NCBI GenBank assembly: GCA_943323545.2
Contig: CALPIE020000006.1
Location: 1-42,566, forward strand
Direction: 5' to 3'
DNA length: 42,566 nucleotides
Source: Bifidobacterium breve
Lineage (GTDB): Bacteria; Bacteroidota; Bacteroidia; Flavobacteriales; Flavobacteriaceae
Part shown: positions 29,529-39,341 of the stretch, piece by piece
How the letters are laid out: every line of letters begins with the position of its first letter
How positions within the stretch are numbered: the stretch's first letter is position 1
Made by a program: the position numbers and the translations under genes
The notes under the pieces: generated by a model
Told to the model about the DNA's origin: nothing
The model's database searches: none
What the model saw: only the letters and a program-made list of their open reading frames with translations

Positions 29529-29534
29529 AAAAAT

Positions 29535-30077
29535 CTAAAAAAACACCCTCACAAAAGGAATAAAAGCATCACCGTAAACTCCTTTATCTACTTGAAATAA
29601 CACGTTGTAACGTGCGCCAATAGTAACGTTTTCCATTCGATAGCCCGCACCAAAAAATAGTCCTGTATTCCAAAAATTATTAGAAACAGAATAAAATCCT
29701 TCTGTTTTTACATTGGCTCTTAATTGTTCTAACTCTATCGATAATTGCACTTCCTCTATCGGATTAAACAAACCAATTACGCTGCCACCATACAAACTAG
29801 AATTGTAAAAATCTCTTTGTTTTAAATAGCTATATTGTAATCCGGTACCTACTGAAACATATTTGTTTACATTGTATATTGCAGTTGGTGAAATAGAAAT
29901 ATTAGTAAATCCAGATCCAAATCCCAAACCAATCCCTCCACCAAATTGAACATTTTGCCAAAAGGCACTTTTAGGTTTAGTTTGGGGTATTTCTTGAGCT
30001 TTTAAATGAAAATGGATTGAAAAAATAAAAACTAAAATCAAATTGGCAATTACTTTAGGCAAACTATTCTTTATCAT
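29535..30077 (-). CDS. Small secreted outer-membrane beta-barrel-like protein
   Basis: Signal peptide; glycine/aromatic-rich beta pattern; C-terminal 'FVRVFF'. Confidence 0.65.
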   Translation of the reverse strand: MIKNSLPKVIANLILVFIFSIHFHLKAQEIPQTKPKSAFWQNVQFGGGIGLGFGSGFTNISISPTAIYNVNKYVSVGTGLQYSYLKQRDFYNSSLYGGSVIGLFNPIEEVQLSIELEQLRANVKTEGFYSVSNNFWNTGLFFGAGYRMENVTIGARYNVLFQVDKGVYGDAFIPFVRVFF

Positions 30078-30119
30078 GGCTATATATCAAAATTTAAAGT
30101 TATAAAAATATAAAAAACA

Positions 30120-30150
30120 TTGAAAGATTGTTTTAATTATTTTACTTTTG
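30120..30150 (+). promoter_or_regulatory. Predicted promoter of sucA (TTG-N20-TACTTTTG)
   Basis: TTG 30120-30122, TACTTTTG 30143-30150, ATG at 30190. Confidence 0.55.
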
Positions 30151-30189
30151 TGCTAATTTTATAATTACTAGATTTCTTATATAAAAAAT

Positions 30190-32964
30190 ATGGATAGGTT
30201 TTCCTTTTTAAATGCAGCTCATACTCAATTTTTTGCCGATTTATATGAACAATATACTCAAAATCCAGATAGCGTAGAACCAAGTTGGAGGGCTTTTTTC
30301 CAAGGTTTCGACTTTGGAATGGAAACGTTTAATGAAGAAAATGCTGGTGAGGCCATCGCAAATTATGCTTCTCAAAGTAATGTTAGCAGTCAGGCTTCCG
30401 AAAAACTTCAAAAAGAGTTTAATGTCTTAAAATTAATAGATGGTTACCGAACTCGTGGACACCTTTTTACCGAAACCAATCCAGTTCGCGACAGAAGAAT
30501 ATACACTCCGAATTTAGATTTAGAAAATTTCGGATTATCGAACGCCGATTTAACTACCGTTTTTGAAGCAACAAAAATACTAGGTCACCAACCGTCTACA
30601 TTACAAGATATTCTTTCGCATCTTAAAAATGTGTACTGCCAACATATTGGAATCGAGTACATGTACATGCGCAAACCCGAAGTAATTCAGTGGATTCAAG
30701 ACCGCATCAACATCAACGATAACCTACCAAAATTTGATGCCGATCAAAAGAAGCACATTCTTGGCAAACTAAACGAAGCAGTTTCTTTCGAGAATTTTTT
30801 ACACACCAAATATGTAGGTCAAAAACGATTTTCTCTCGAAGGTGGCGAAAGTATTATTCCGGCTTTAGATGCGTTAATCGAATCTGCTGCCGAGAAAGGC
30901 GTAGAGCATTTTGTAATGGGAATGGCACACCGCGGGCGATTGAATATCTTAGCCAATATCTTCGGAAAAGCAACACAAGACATCTTCTCTGAATTTGACG
31001 GAAAAGATTATGATAAAGAATATTTCGACGGCGATGTAAAATACCATTTGGGATTGACTTCAGAAAGGAAAACCAAATCAGGTAAAAAAATAAATATCAA
31101 TTTAGCACCAAATCCATCACACTTAGAAACCGTTGGGGCCGTTATTGAGGGAATTACTCGCGCCAAACAAGACAAGTATTTCCCAGACGATTTCTCTAAA
31201 GTACTTCCTATTGCTGTTCACGGGGATGCCGCTGTAGCCGGACAAGGAATAGTATACGAAATTGTGCAAATGGCACAACTCGATGGTTACAAAACAGGAG
31301 GAACGATTCATATCGTAATCAACAATCAAGTCGGATTTACAACGAATTACCAGGATGCGCGTTCGTCGGTGTATTGTACAGATGTGGCGAAAGTTACATT
31401 GTCACCAGTGCTTCACGTAAATTCAGATGATACCGAAGCTGTAGTTCATGCGATGTTATTTGCATTAGATTTCCGAATGAAATTTGCTCGCGATGTGTTC
31501 ATCGATTTATTAGGATATAGAAAATATGGGCATAACGAAGGCGATGAACCTCGTTTTACACAACCCGTTTTATATAAAATCATTGCTAGACATAAAAATC
31601 CACGTGATATTTATGCCGAAAAATTAATTATTGACGGTATTGTAGATCAAGCCTATTTAACAAAAATAGAGAATGATTACAAAGATAAATTAGATGAGAA
31701 TTTACAAGCCTCACGTAAGAAAAACCTAACTATCATAACGCCATTTATGCAGGATGAATGGAACGGTTTTGTACAAGTTTCGGATGACGAAATGCTGAAA
31801 AAAGTCGATACTAAATTCGATAAAAAGAAACTCGGTGAAATCGCTGTTCAAATTGCAACATTGCCTAAAGATAAAAAATTTATTAGCAAGATTTCTAAAA
31901 TTGTTAACGACAGAATAACCATGTACGATAACAACGTTATCGACTGGGGAACTGCCGAAACATTAGCATACGGTTCGCTTTTAACCGAAGGATATGATGT
32001 GCGTATTTCCGGACAAGACGTAGAAAGAGGAACGTTCTCACACCGTCATGCTGTGGTAAAAGTAGAAGATAGCGAAGAAGAAGTAATTCTTTTGAATTCC
32101 GTAAAAGGAAAAAAAGGAAAATTCAATGTATTTAATTCCTTCCTTTCTGAATATGGCGTTTTGGGCTTTGATTACGGTTACGCCTTAGCAAATCCGAATG
32201 CACTAACCATTTGGGAAGCGCAGTTTGGAGACTTTTCTAACGGAGCGCAAATCATGATCGACCAATACATTTCATGCGGCGAAGACAAATGGAACAACCA
32301 AAACGGAATCGTTTTATTATTGCCTCACGGTTACGAAGGACAAGGCGCCGAACACTCGTCAGCACGTATGGAGCGCTACTTGCAATTGTGCGCACGTCAT
32401 AACATGTACGTTGCCGATTGCACCACGCCAGCCAATTTCTTTCACTTGTTGCGACGACAAATGAAAACGAAATTTCGTAAACCATTGGTTGTTTTCTCAC
32501 CAAAAAGTTTGTTGCGTCATCCGCTTTGCGTTTCAACTCAAGAAGAATTGTACAACGGACAATTCCAGGAAACGATTGATGATACTTCGGTAGACAAGAA
32601 AAAAGTAAAAACAGTGGTTTTCTGTACTGGAAAATTCTATTATGATATATTGGCAGAAAGAGAGAATTTACAACGAAATGACGTAGCTTTGGTTCGTATA
32701 GAGCAGTTATTTCCGTTGCCAGTTGAGCAATTGAAGAAAATTATTGCTAGTTATCCTAATGCCGACGATTTCGTTTGGGCACAGGAAGAGCCGAAAAACA
32801 TGGGAGCCTACAGCTTTATGTTGATGAATTTCGATTTGGTAAAATGGAGATTGGCATCGCTAAAAGCCTACGCCGCTCCGGCAGCAGGAAGTCACACACG
32901 CGACAGAAGACGCCACGCCGATGCGATACGAATGGTTTTTGATAAGAATTTATTTAGAAGCTAA
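30190..32964 (+). CDS. sucA: 2-oxoglutarate dehydrogenase E1 component
   Basis: 924 aa; 'HFVMGMAHRGRLNILANIFGK', 'VHGDAAVAGQGIVYEI', 'GYRKYGHNEGDEPRFTQP'. Confidence 0.97.
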   Translation: MDRFSFLNAAHTQFFADLYEQYTQNPDSVEPSWRAFFQGFDFGMETFNEENAGEAIANYASQSNVSSQASEKLQKEFNVLKLIDGYRTRGHLFTETNPVRDRRIYTPNLDLENFGLSNADLTTVFEATKILGHQPSTLQDILSHLKNVYCQHIGIEYMYMRKPEVIQWIQDRININDNLPKFDADQKKHILGKLNEAVSFENFLHTKYVGQKRFSLEGGESIIPALDALIESAAEKGVEHFVMGMAHRGRLNILANIFGKATQDIFSEFDGKDYDKEYFDGDVKYHLGLTSERKTKSGKKININLAPNPSHLETVGAVIEGITRAKQDKYFPDDFSKVLPIAVHGDAAVAGQGIVYEIVQMAQLDGYKTGGTIHIVINNQVGFTTNYQDARSSVYCTDVAKVTLSPVLHVNSDDTEAVVHAMLFALDFRMKFARDVFIDLLGYRKYGHNEGDEPRFTQPVLYKIIARHKNPRDIYAEKLIIDGIVDQAYLTKIENDYKDKLDENLQASRKKNLTIITPFMQDEWNGFVQVSDDEMLKKVDTKFDKKKLGEIAVQIATLPKDKKFISKISKIVNDRITMYDNNVIDWGTAETLAYGSLLTEGYDVRISGQDVERGTFSHRHAVVKVEDSEEEVILLNSVKGKKGKFNVFNSFLSEYGVLGFDYGYALANPNALTIWEAQFGDFSNGAQIMIDQYISCGEDKWNNQNGIVLLLPHGYEGQGAEHSSARMERYLQLCARHNMYVADCTTPANFFHLLRRQMKTKFRKPLVVFSPKSLLRHPLCVSTQEELYNGQFQETIDDTSVDKKKVKTVVFCTGKFYYDILAERENLQRNDVALVRIEQLFPLPVEQLKKIIASYPNADDFVWAQEEPKNMGAYSFMLMNFDLVKWRLASLKAYAAPAAGSHTRDRRRHADAIRMVFDKNLFRS

Positions 32965-33026
32965 TCCCGCTTTCGCCTTTATCTCGCTCCGTAAACTGCG
33001 CGAGGATACCGGCTCTATCGGGGCTA
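32965..33026 (-). ncRNA. Putative structured intergenic element in the sucA-sucB spacer
   Basis: Minus strand: CTAGCCCCGATAGAGCCGGTATCC-TCGC...GCGA-GATAAAGGCGAAAGCGGGATTAGC; resembles 34381-34480. Confidence 0.4.
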
Positions 33027-33068
33027 GAAAGAAACAAAATAGAAACAACACAATAAAATTATAAAAGA

Positions 33069-34295
33069 ATGATTTTAGAAATGAAAGTCCCTTCACCGGG
33101 AGAATCGATAAAAGAAGTTGAAATCGCAACTTGGCTAGTAAAAGACGGCGATTATGTGGAAAAAGACCAAGCCATTGCCGAAGTAGATTCGGATAAAGCG
33201 ACCTTGGAATTACCAGCAGAAGCTAGTGGCATCATCACGTTAAAGGCAGAAGAAGGCGACGCTGTTGCCGTGGGTGCTGTAGTGTGTTTGATAGATACTA
33301 GTGCCCCCCAACCCCCAAAGGGGGAGCAAGCTCCAAAAACTGATGATAAACCTGTAACAGAAGTAACAAAAAAAGTAGAGGTTGTAGCTAAACCAGTAGC
33401 TCAAACTCCCCCTTCGGGGGCTGGGGGGCATCCATCGCCTACTGCAAAAAAAATATTAGACGAAAAAAGCATTCAGCCATCAGACGTTGTCGGAACCGGA
33501 AAAGCAGGTAGAATCACCAAAGAAGACGCTGTAAATGCCGTGCCTTCAATGGGAACACCAACAGGTGGAAACCGTGGTTCGGAACGCACCAAATTATCGA
33601 TGTTGCGTCGTAAAGTAGCCGAACGATTGGTCGCTGCTAAAAACGAAACGGCCATGTTAACGACGTTCAACGAAGTCGACATGACAGCCATTTATGCGTT
33701 GCGCGAACAATACAAAGAAGAATTTAAAACCAAACACGGATTGGGATTGGGCTTTATGTCGTTCTTCACCAAAGCAGTGACAAGAGCATTGCAATTATAC
33801 CCAGACGTGAACTCAATGATTGACGGACAAGAAAAAATTTCTTATAATTTCTGTGATATATCGGTAGCGGTTTCTGGTCCGAAAGGATTAATGGTACCGG
33901 TGATGCGAAGCGCAGAAACCTTATCGTTCAGAGGTGTCGAAGCCGAAATTAAACGATTGGCGATTCGTGCGCGTGACGGACAAATTACTGTTGACGAAAT
34001 GACTGGCGGAACGTTTACTATTTCTAACGGCGGCGTTTTCGGAAGTATGTTGAGTACACCAATTATCAATCCGCCACAATCTGGAATATTAGGAATGCAC
34101 AACGTAGTGGAAAGAGCCATCGTAAAAAATGGTCAAATCGTTATTGCTCCGGTAATGTTTGTAGCCTTATCATACGATCATAGAATTATCGACGGACGTG
34201 AGTCGGTTGGATTTTTAGTAGCAGTAAAAGAAGCGCTAGAAAAACCAGAGGAATTGTTGATGGATGGCAATGTGAAAAGAGCATTGGAATTGTAG
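33069..34295 (+). CDS. sucB: 2-oxoglutarate dehydrogenase E2 (dihydrolipoyl succinyltransferase)
   Basis: Lipoyl 'EVDSDKATLELPA', E3-binding region 'SPTAKKILDEKSIQPSDVVGTGKAGRITKEDA', catalytic 'SYDHRIIDGRESVGFL'. Confidence 0.96.
   Translation: MILEMKVPSPGESIKEVEIATWLVKDGDYVEKDQAIAEVDSDKATLELPAEASGIITLKAEEGDAVAVGAVVCLIDTSAPQPPKGEQAPKTDDKPVTEVTKKVEVVAKPVAQTPPSGAGGHPSPTAKKILDEKSIQPSDVVGTGKAGRITKEDAVNAVPSMGTPTGGNRGSERTKLSMLRRKVAERLVAAKNETAMLTTFNEVDMTAIYALREQYKEEFKTKHGLGLGFMSFFTKAVTRALQLYPDVNSMIDGQEKISYNFCDISVAVSGPKGLMVPVMRSAETLSFRGVEAEIKRLAIRARDGQITVDEMTGGTFTISNGGVFGSMLSTPIINPPQSGILGMHNVVERAIVKNGQIVIAPVMFVALSYDHRIIDGRESVGFLVAVKEALEKPEELLMDGNVKRALEL
33302..33430. repeat. GC-rich inverted-repeat pair embedded in the sucB coding sequence
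   Basis: TGCCCCCCAACCCCCAAAGGGGGAG (33302-33326) vs CTCCCCCTTCGGGGGCTGGGGGGCA (33406-33430): 23/25 inverted match; span 129 nt = 43 codons. Confidence 0.92.
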
Positions 34296-34330
34296 ATTTT
34301 AGATTGCTGATTTCAGATTTAAGAATATAT

Positions 34331-34365
34331 AAAAATCCCGTTTAGGAAACTGAACGGGATTTTTT
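34331..34365 (+). terminator. Rho-independent terminator after sucB
   Basis: AAAAATCCCGTT-TAGGAAACTG-AACGGGATTTTTT. Confidence 0.88.
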
Positions 34366-34380
34366 GTTTATTTGCGTTAG

Positions 34381-34480
34381 GGATTACCTTCGGTCAGTTC
34401 GGCCGATGGCCTCGAGTGTAGTGGAAATCCTTTTGTTTTTTTCTTTAAAAAACAAAAGATTGCAACGTAAAGCCCGACCC
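34381..34480 (+). ncRNA. Putative structured intergenic element between sucB and the MFS gene
   Basis: CGGTCAGTTCGGCCGATGGCCTCGAG... then AATCC-[CTTTTGTTTTTT/AAAAAACAAAAG hairpin]-GATTGCAACGTAAAGCCCGACCC. Confidence 0.45.
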
Positions 34481-34510
34481 TTGTGGTAACGCTCAAAAAA
34501 CTAAGCTACT

Positions 34511-35722
34511 ATGAAGAAAAACAAAAAATCGGCGGCTATTGGTTTCATCTTCATAACCATGTTGATTGATATTACGGGTTGGGGAATTATAATTCCGGTT
34601 ATTCCAAAATTAATCAAAGAACTCATCAATGGCGATATTAGTGAAGCTGCAAAATACGGAGGTTGGCTAACGTTTGCATATGCCATAACACAGTTTATTT
34701 TTGCTCCGTTAGTTGGAAATTTGAGTGATAAGTTTGGAAGGCGTCCTATCATTTTAATCTCGCTTTTCGCTTTTTCTATGGATTATTTATTGTTGGCATT
34801 TGCACCAACTATCACTTGGCTTTTTATAGGAAGAATAATAGCAGGTATTTCGGGAGCGAGTATTACAACAGCGTCTGCCTATATTGCCGATGTTAGTACA
34901 CCCGAAAATAGAGCTAAGAACTTCGGAATGATTGGTGCGGCATTTGGACTCGGATTCATAATCGGACCTGTAATTGGGGGTTTACTCGGGCAATATGGTT
35001 CGAGGGTTCCTTTCTACGCAGCAGCAGTACTGTGTTTGTTGAACTTTTTATATGGCTATTTTATTTTACCTGAATCGTTAGCGAAAGAAAACAGACGGGA
35101 TTTTAATATCAAAAGAGCCAATCCGATTGGGGCTTTTTTAAATTTAAAAAAATACCCTTCTTTATATGGTTTGTTGATTTCACTTTTTTTGGTATATGTC
35201 GCTTCTCATGCTATTCAGGGAAATTGGAGTTATTACACCATGTATAAATTTAATTGGAATGAAAAAATGGTGGGCATTTCTTTGGGTGTAATTGGATTAT
35301 TTGTTGGTTTAGTTCAAGGCGTTTTGATTCGGTGGATCAATCCGAAACTCGGTAATGAAAAGAGTATTTATGTCGGAATGGCATTGTATGCAGCTGGTAT
35401 GTTTTTGTTTGCTTTTGCAACACAAAGTTGGATGATGTTTGTGTTTTTGATTCCGTATTGCCTTGGCGGAATAGCAGGGCCAGCGCTTCAAGCAGTTATT
35501 TCAACACAAGTTCCTGCTAACGAGCAAGGCGAAATTCAGGGGACTTTATCGAGCTTGATGAGTGCCTCGTCGATTATTGGACCACCAATGATGAGTTTGA
35601 TTTTCTTTTACTTCACTCATGATAATGCACCATTTAAATTTGCCGGAGCTCCGTTTGTTTTAGGTGGATTATTGATGTTACTTAGCGCAATCATTACGTA
35701 TTTTTCGTTTCGAAAGAGATAG
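34511..35722 (+). CDS. MFS transporter, TCR/Tet-like
   Basis: '[17 protein letters not shown]', '[47 protein letters not shown]'. Confidence 0.88.
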   Translation: MKKNKKSAAIGFIFITMLIDITGWGIIIPVIPKLIKELINGDISEAAKYGGWLTFAYAITQFIFAPLVGNLSDKFGRRPIILISLFAFSMDYLLLAFAPTITWLFIGRIIAGISGASITTASAYIADVSTPENRAKNFGMIGAAFGLGFIIGPVIGGLLGQYGSRVPFYAAAVLCLLNFLYGYFILPESLAKENRRDFNIKRANPIGAFLNLKKYPSLYGLLISLFLVYVASHAIQGNWSYYTMYKFNWNEKMVGISLGVIGLFVGLVQGVLIRWINPKLGNEKSIYVGMALYAAGMFLFAFATQSWMMFVFLIPYCLGGIAGPALQAVISTQVPANEQGEIQGTLSSLMSASSIIGPPMMSLIFFYFTHDNAPFKFAGAPFVLGGLLMLLSAIITYFSFRKR

Positions 35723-36160
35723 TTATTTCAAATACAAACAATGGTTGTAATAATCGATAATGGCTTTCCCTTGAAGTAAAACATCTGCGCCAATAATACC
35801 ATGTACAGGTTTGGCTTTATGTTGTATTAAAGCTTCGTTTACATGAGACAAATCAAAAATAACCAAATGAAATGCTGTGTTTTTCCATCTGCCTAATTGC
35901 AAGAAATTGTCTTTTGCTTGTTGTGTAAACATTCCGGTTGCTCCGGCTCCTGCCGCTTTGGTTTTTGATTTACCGGCTTTGAGTTGGAACAATTCAACAC
36001 TTTCAAATCCGACACAACTATTACTGGCACCCGTATCGAGAATGAAGTTGCCTTTTATTCCGTTGATCGTTGCTTTGATTAATAAATGTTGGGTTTTAGA
36101 AACCTTGAAGTTTATTTTTTTGTAGTGGTTTTTCTTGAGGGTTTTTTGAAAGTCTTCCAT
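35723..36160 (-). CDS. Retropepsin-like aspartyl protease
   Basis: 'GNFILDTGASNSCVGF' active-site motif, 'HGIIGADVLL'. Confidence 0.85.
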   Translation of the reverse strand: MEDFQKTLKKNHYKKINFKVSKTQHLLIKATINGIKGNFILDTGASNSCVGFESVELFQLKAGKSKTKAAGAGATGMFTQQAKDNFLQLGRWKNTAFHLVIFDLSHVNEALIQHKAKPVHGIIGADVLLQGKAIIDYYNHCLYLK

Positions 36161-36167
36161 TTTTATT

Positions 36168-36220
36168 TAACCGCAAAGGCGCAAAGTTGTTTTGCAAAGG
36201 TCGCAAAGTTTTGGAAGAAC
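36168..36220. repeat. TTAACCGCAAAGGCGCAAAG-type repeat immediately 5' of the aspartyl protease gene
   Basis: 'ttaaccgcaaaggcgcaaagttgttttgcaaaggtcgcaaagtttt'; related to 2671-2762 upstream of umuD. Confidence 0.8.
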
Positions 36221-36305
36221 TCCTACTTCAAACTTCTTATTCTTTTAGTACTTTTGTGGTTCACCCGAGGCCATAGGCCGAACTGAACGAAGTTAAATAA
36301 CAACT

Positions 36306-37076
36306 ATGATTCTCACCGACACGCACACACATTTATATTCCTCACAATTTCAAGACGACCGAAATGAAATGATACAACGAGCTATTGATATAGGTGTTTC
36401 TCGATTTTTTATTCCGGCTATTGATTCTACATATACTCAAAAAATGTACGATTTGGAAAGTCAGTATCCCAAAAATGTATTTCTTATGATGGGATTGCAT
36501 CCATGTTATGTGAAACCAGAATCATTTGAAAATGAACTTTTACAGGTTGAAAATGAATTGTCAAAGAAAAAGTTCTACGCTGTTGGCGAAATCGGAATTG
36601 ATTTGTACTGGGATAAAACCACTTTAGACATTCAAAAAATAGCGTTTAAGCATCAAATACAATTGGCAAAAAAATACCAATTGGCGATTAACATTCACTG
36701 CCGCGATGCTTTTGACGAAATTTTTGAAGTGTTGGAAAGCGAAAAAAGTGATGACTTATTCGGAATTTTTCATTGTTTTACTGGCGATTTTGAACAGGCA
36801 AAAAAAGCTATTTCTTTGAATCTGAAACTAGGAATTGGCGGAGTTGCCACTTTTAAAAACGGAAAGATAGATCAATTCCTGAATCAGATTGATTTAGAAC
36901 ACATCGTATTGGAAACCGATTCGCCCTATTTGGCTCCGGTTCCCCATCGTGGTAAACGAAATGAAAGTAGTTATACGCTTTTAGTTGCACAAAAATTGGC
37001 TGAAATTTATGGCCTTTCAGTTGATGAAATCGCCCGAATTACTACCGAAAACGCCAAAGCAGTTTTTGGGATTTAA
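36306..37076 (+). CDS. TatD-family metal-dependent hydrolase/DNase
   Basis: 'ILTDTHTHLYSSQF', 'AVGEIGIDLYWD', 'INIHCRDAFDE', 'VLETDSPYLAP'. Confidence 0.95.
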   Translation: MILTDTHTHLYSSQFQDDRNEMIQRAIDIGVSRFFIPAIDSTYTQKMYDLESQYPKNVFLMMGLHPCYVKPESFENELLQVENELSKKKFYAVGEIGIDLYWDKTTLDIQKIAFKHQIQLAKKYQLAINIHCRDAFDEIFEVLESEKSDDLFGIFHCFTGDFEQAKKAISLNLKLGIGGVATFKNGKIDQFLNQIDLEHIVLETDSPYLAPVPHRGKRNESSYTLLVAQKLAEIYGLSVDEIARITTENAKAVFGI

Positions 37077-37139
37077 TGACAATATCAAGGATAATTGAGA
37101 AAATTTTTGTTCTTTTGTTCTGTTAATTTCAATTATTAA

Positions 37140-38276
37140 ATGTTTAAATTCGATTCCATTCGCCCTTTTTATGATGCTGAGGTTAATGAGGCTATTCGTG
37201 CTTCTATTAATCATCCTATGTTAAAAGCAATTATGAATTTTACATTTCCAGATGTTGATGAAGAGGTTTGGAAAAACCAACTTATAAAAACGCATTCTAT
37301 TCGCGACTTCCAATGCAATTTTATTTATGAATCGGTGCAAATGGTGTTGCGAAAATCGTCTGAAGGATTAACTACATCGGGTTTTGAAAAATTAGAAAAA
37401 AACACTTCCTATCTTTTTATATCCAATCATAGAGATATTATTTTAGACACTTCTTTATTGAATGCCTGCTTGTTTGAACACGGATTAGTTATGACTGCTT
37501 CTGCAATTGGAGATAATTTGGTGAAGCGCGATTTTATGAATACACTCGCAAAATTAAATAGAAATTTTTTAGTACAGCGTGGTTTATCACCGAGAGAATT
37601 GTTACAGAGTTCTAAATTAATGGCAGAATATGTTGGACAATTATTGTTGCGCGAAAACCGTTCGGTTTGGATTGCACAACGTGAAGGAAGAACCAAAGAC
37701 GGCAACGACGCTACACATTCTGGGGTTTTAAAAATGCTTGGCATGGGCTCAGACGAAAAGAATTTAATGGATTATTTTAAGAAAATAAAGATTGTCCCTG
37801 TTTCTATTTCTTATGAATACGATCCGACTGATGCTTTAAAAATGCCGCAAATATTAGCAGAAGCTAATGATGAAACTTATATTAAAGAAAAAAATGAAGA
37901 TTTTATTACTTTATTAAGTGGAATTATTGGTCAAAAAAAACGCATTCATATCCACGTAGGTGAAATTCTAAATAATGAGTTTGATGTAATTAAGGCAGAA
38001 AACGATAATTCAAATAAACAAGTGCAAGCTTTGGCACAAGTGATAGATGATTCTATATTGCAATCCTATAAATTATGGCCTACAAATTATATTGCTTATG
38101 ATTTGTTAAATAAAACGAACAAATTTAGCCATAACTATTCAGAAAATGAAAAATCGTTATTTGAAAGACGATTGGAAATGAAAATAGACGCTTCAAATGA
38201 GGCATTGAAAGATAGTTTTTTAGCCATGTATGCCAATCCAGTTGTAAATAAACTAAAATACCTCAATGCACTCTAA
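37140..38276 (+). CDS. 1-acyl-sn-glycerol-3-phosphate acyltransferase-like protein
   Basis: PlsC-type HxxxxD 'SNHRDIILDTSLLN', 'IAQREGRTKDG'. Confidence 0.8.
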   Translation: MFKFDSIRPFYDAEVNEAIRASINHPMLKAIMNFTFPDVDEEVWKNQLIKTHSIRDFQCNFIYESVQMVLRKSSEGLTTSGFEKLEKNTSYLFISNHRDIILDTSLLNACLFEHGLVMTASAIGDNLVKRDFMNTLAKLNRNFLVQRGLSPRELLQSSKLMAEYVGQLLLRENRSVWIAQREGRTKDGNDATHSGVLKMLGMGSDEKNLMDYFKKIKIVPVSISYEYDPTDALKMPQILAEANDETYIKEKNEDFITLLSGIIGQKKRIHIHVGEILNNEFDVIKAENDNSNKQVQALAQVIDDSILQSYKLWPTNYIAYDLLNKTNKFSHNYSENEKSLFERRLEMKIDASNEALKDSFLAMYANPVVNKLKYLNAL

Positions 38277-39294
38277 ACCTAGCATATTATTACTATATAC
38301 TGGTGGAACCATTGGTATGATGAAAGATTTTGAATCAGGAGCATTAAAAGCATTTGACTTTAAAAAATTATTGCAAAAAATACCAGAGCTTAAACAATTG
38401 GATTGCAAAGTTGAAACAATCTCTTTTGAAAAACCAATTGATTCTTCTAATATGAATCCGGATCGATGGATTCAAATTGCCTCTATAATTGAAGAAAACT
38501 ACATTAAATTTGATGGTTTTGTGGTGCTTCATGGATCAGACACCATGTCTTATTCTGCTTCAGCATTAAGTTTTATGTTCGAAAATTTGACAAAACCAGT
38601 TGTCTTTACTGGGTCTCAATTGCCAATTGGTGATTTACGAACGGATGCTAAAGAGAACTTAATTACTGCTATCCAAATTGCATCATTACAAGAAAAAGGA
38701 AAGCCAGTTTTAAGAGAAGTATGCTTGTATTTTGAATACAAATTGTATCGTGGCAACCGAACAACAAAAATAAATGCCGAACATTTTAATGCTTTTGCAT
38801 CCCCAAATTTTGCTGCTTTAGCAGAATCTGGCGTACATTTAAAAATAAATCCAAGTGTGCTTTTAACAAGACAATCTAACAAAAAGTTTCTTGTTCATAA
38901 AGAAATGGATGATAATGTAATAATTGTAAAGATGTTTCCAGGCATAAATAAAACAGTTCTCTCTGCTATTATTGCCATTCCGAATTTAAAAGGAATTGTT
39001 TTAGAAACCTATGGTTCTGGAAATGCTCCAACTGAAGATTGGTTAATTCAAATATTAAAAAAAGCGATTAAAAACGGTTTGCATATTGTTAATGTTACAC
39101 AATGCTCAGGAGGCAGTGTTTCTATGGGGCAATATGAAACCAGTACACAACTCAAAAAAATTGGTGTCATTTCAGGAAAAGATATAACCACAGAAGCAGC
39201 TATTACTAAATTAATGTATCTGCTTGGACAAAAAGTGGCAGCAAATGTTTTTAAAACCATTTTCGAAACTTCCTTACGTGGCGAAATGGTTTAA
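38266..39294 (+). CDS. Type I L-asparaginase
   Basis: 'LLLYTGGTIGMMKD', 'DGFVVLHGSDTMSYSASALSF', 'GSQLPIG'. Confidence 0.94.
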   Translation: MHSKPSILLLYTGGTIGMMKDFESGALKAFDFKKLLQKIPELKQLDCKVETISFEKPIDSSNMNPDRWIQIASIIEENYIKFDGFVVLHGSDTMSYSASALSFMFENLTKPVVFTGSQLPIGDLRTDAKENLITAIQIASLQEKGKPVLREVCLYFEYKLYRGNRTTKINAEHFNAFASPNFAALAESGVHLKINPSVLLTRQSNKKFLVHKEMDDNVIIVKMFPGINKTVLSAIIAIPNLKGIVLETYGSGNAPTEDWLIQILKKAIKNGLHIVNVTQCSGGSVSMGQYETSTQLKKIGVISGKDITTEAAITKLMYLLGQKVAANVFKTIFETSLRGEMV

Positions 39295-39341
39295 TTTGCG
39301 CTTTGTTTATTGCTAAATTTTATTGTTCTTTGTATTTCAAT

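Noticed and set aside
33240-33431. Minus-strand 63-aa ORF over the sucB linker
   Set aside because: Produced by the inverted GC-rich repeat and antisense sequence; no support.
35722-35723. MFS and aspartyl protease as a functional pair
   Set aside because: Genes are convergent with abutting stop codons; adjacency alone does not support a functional link.
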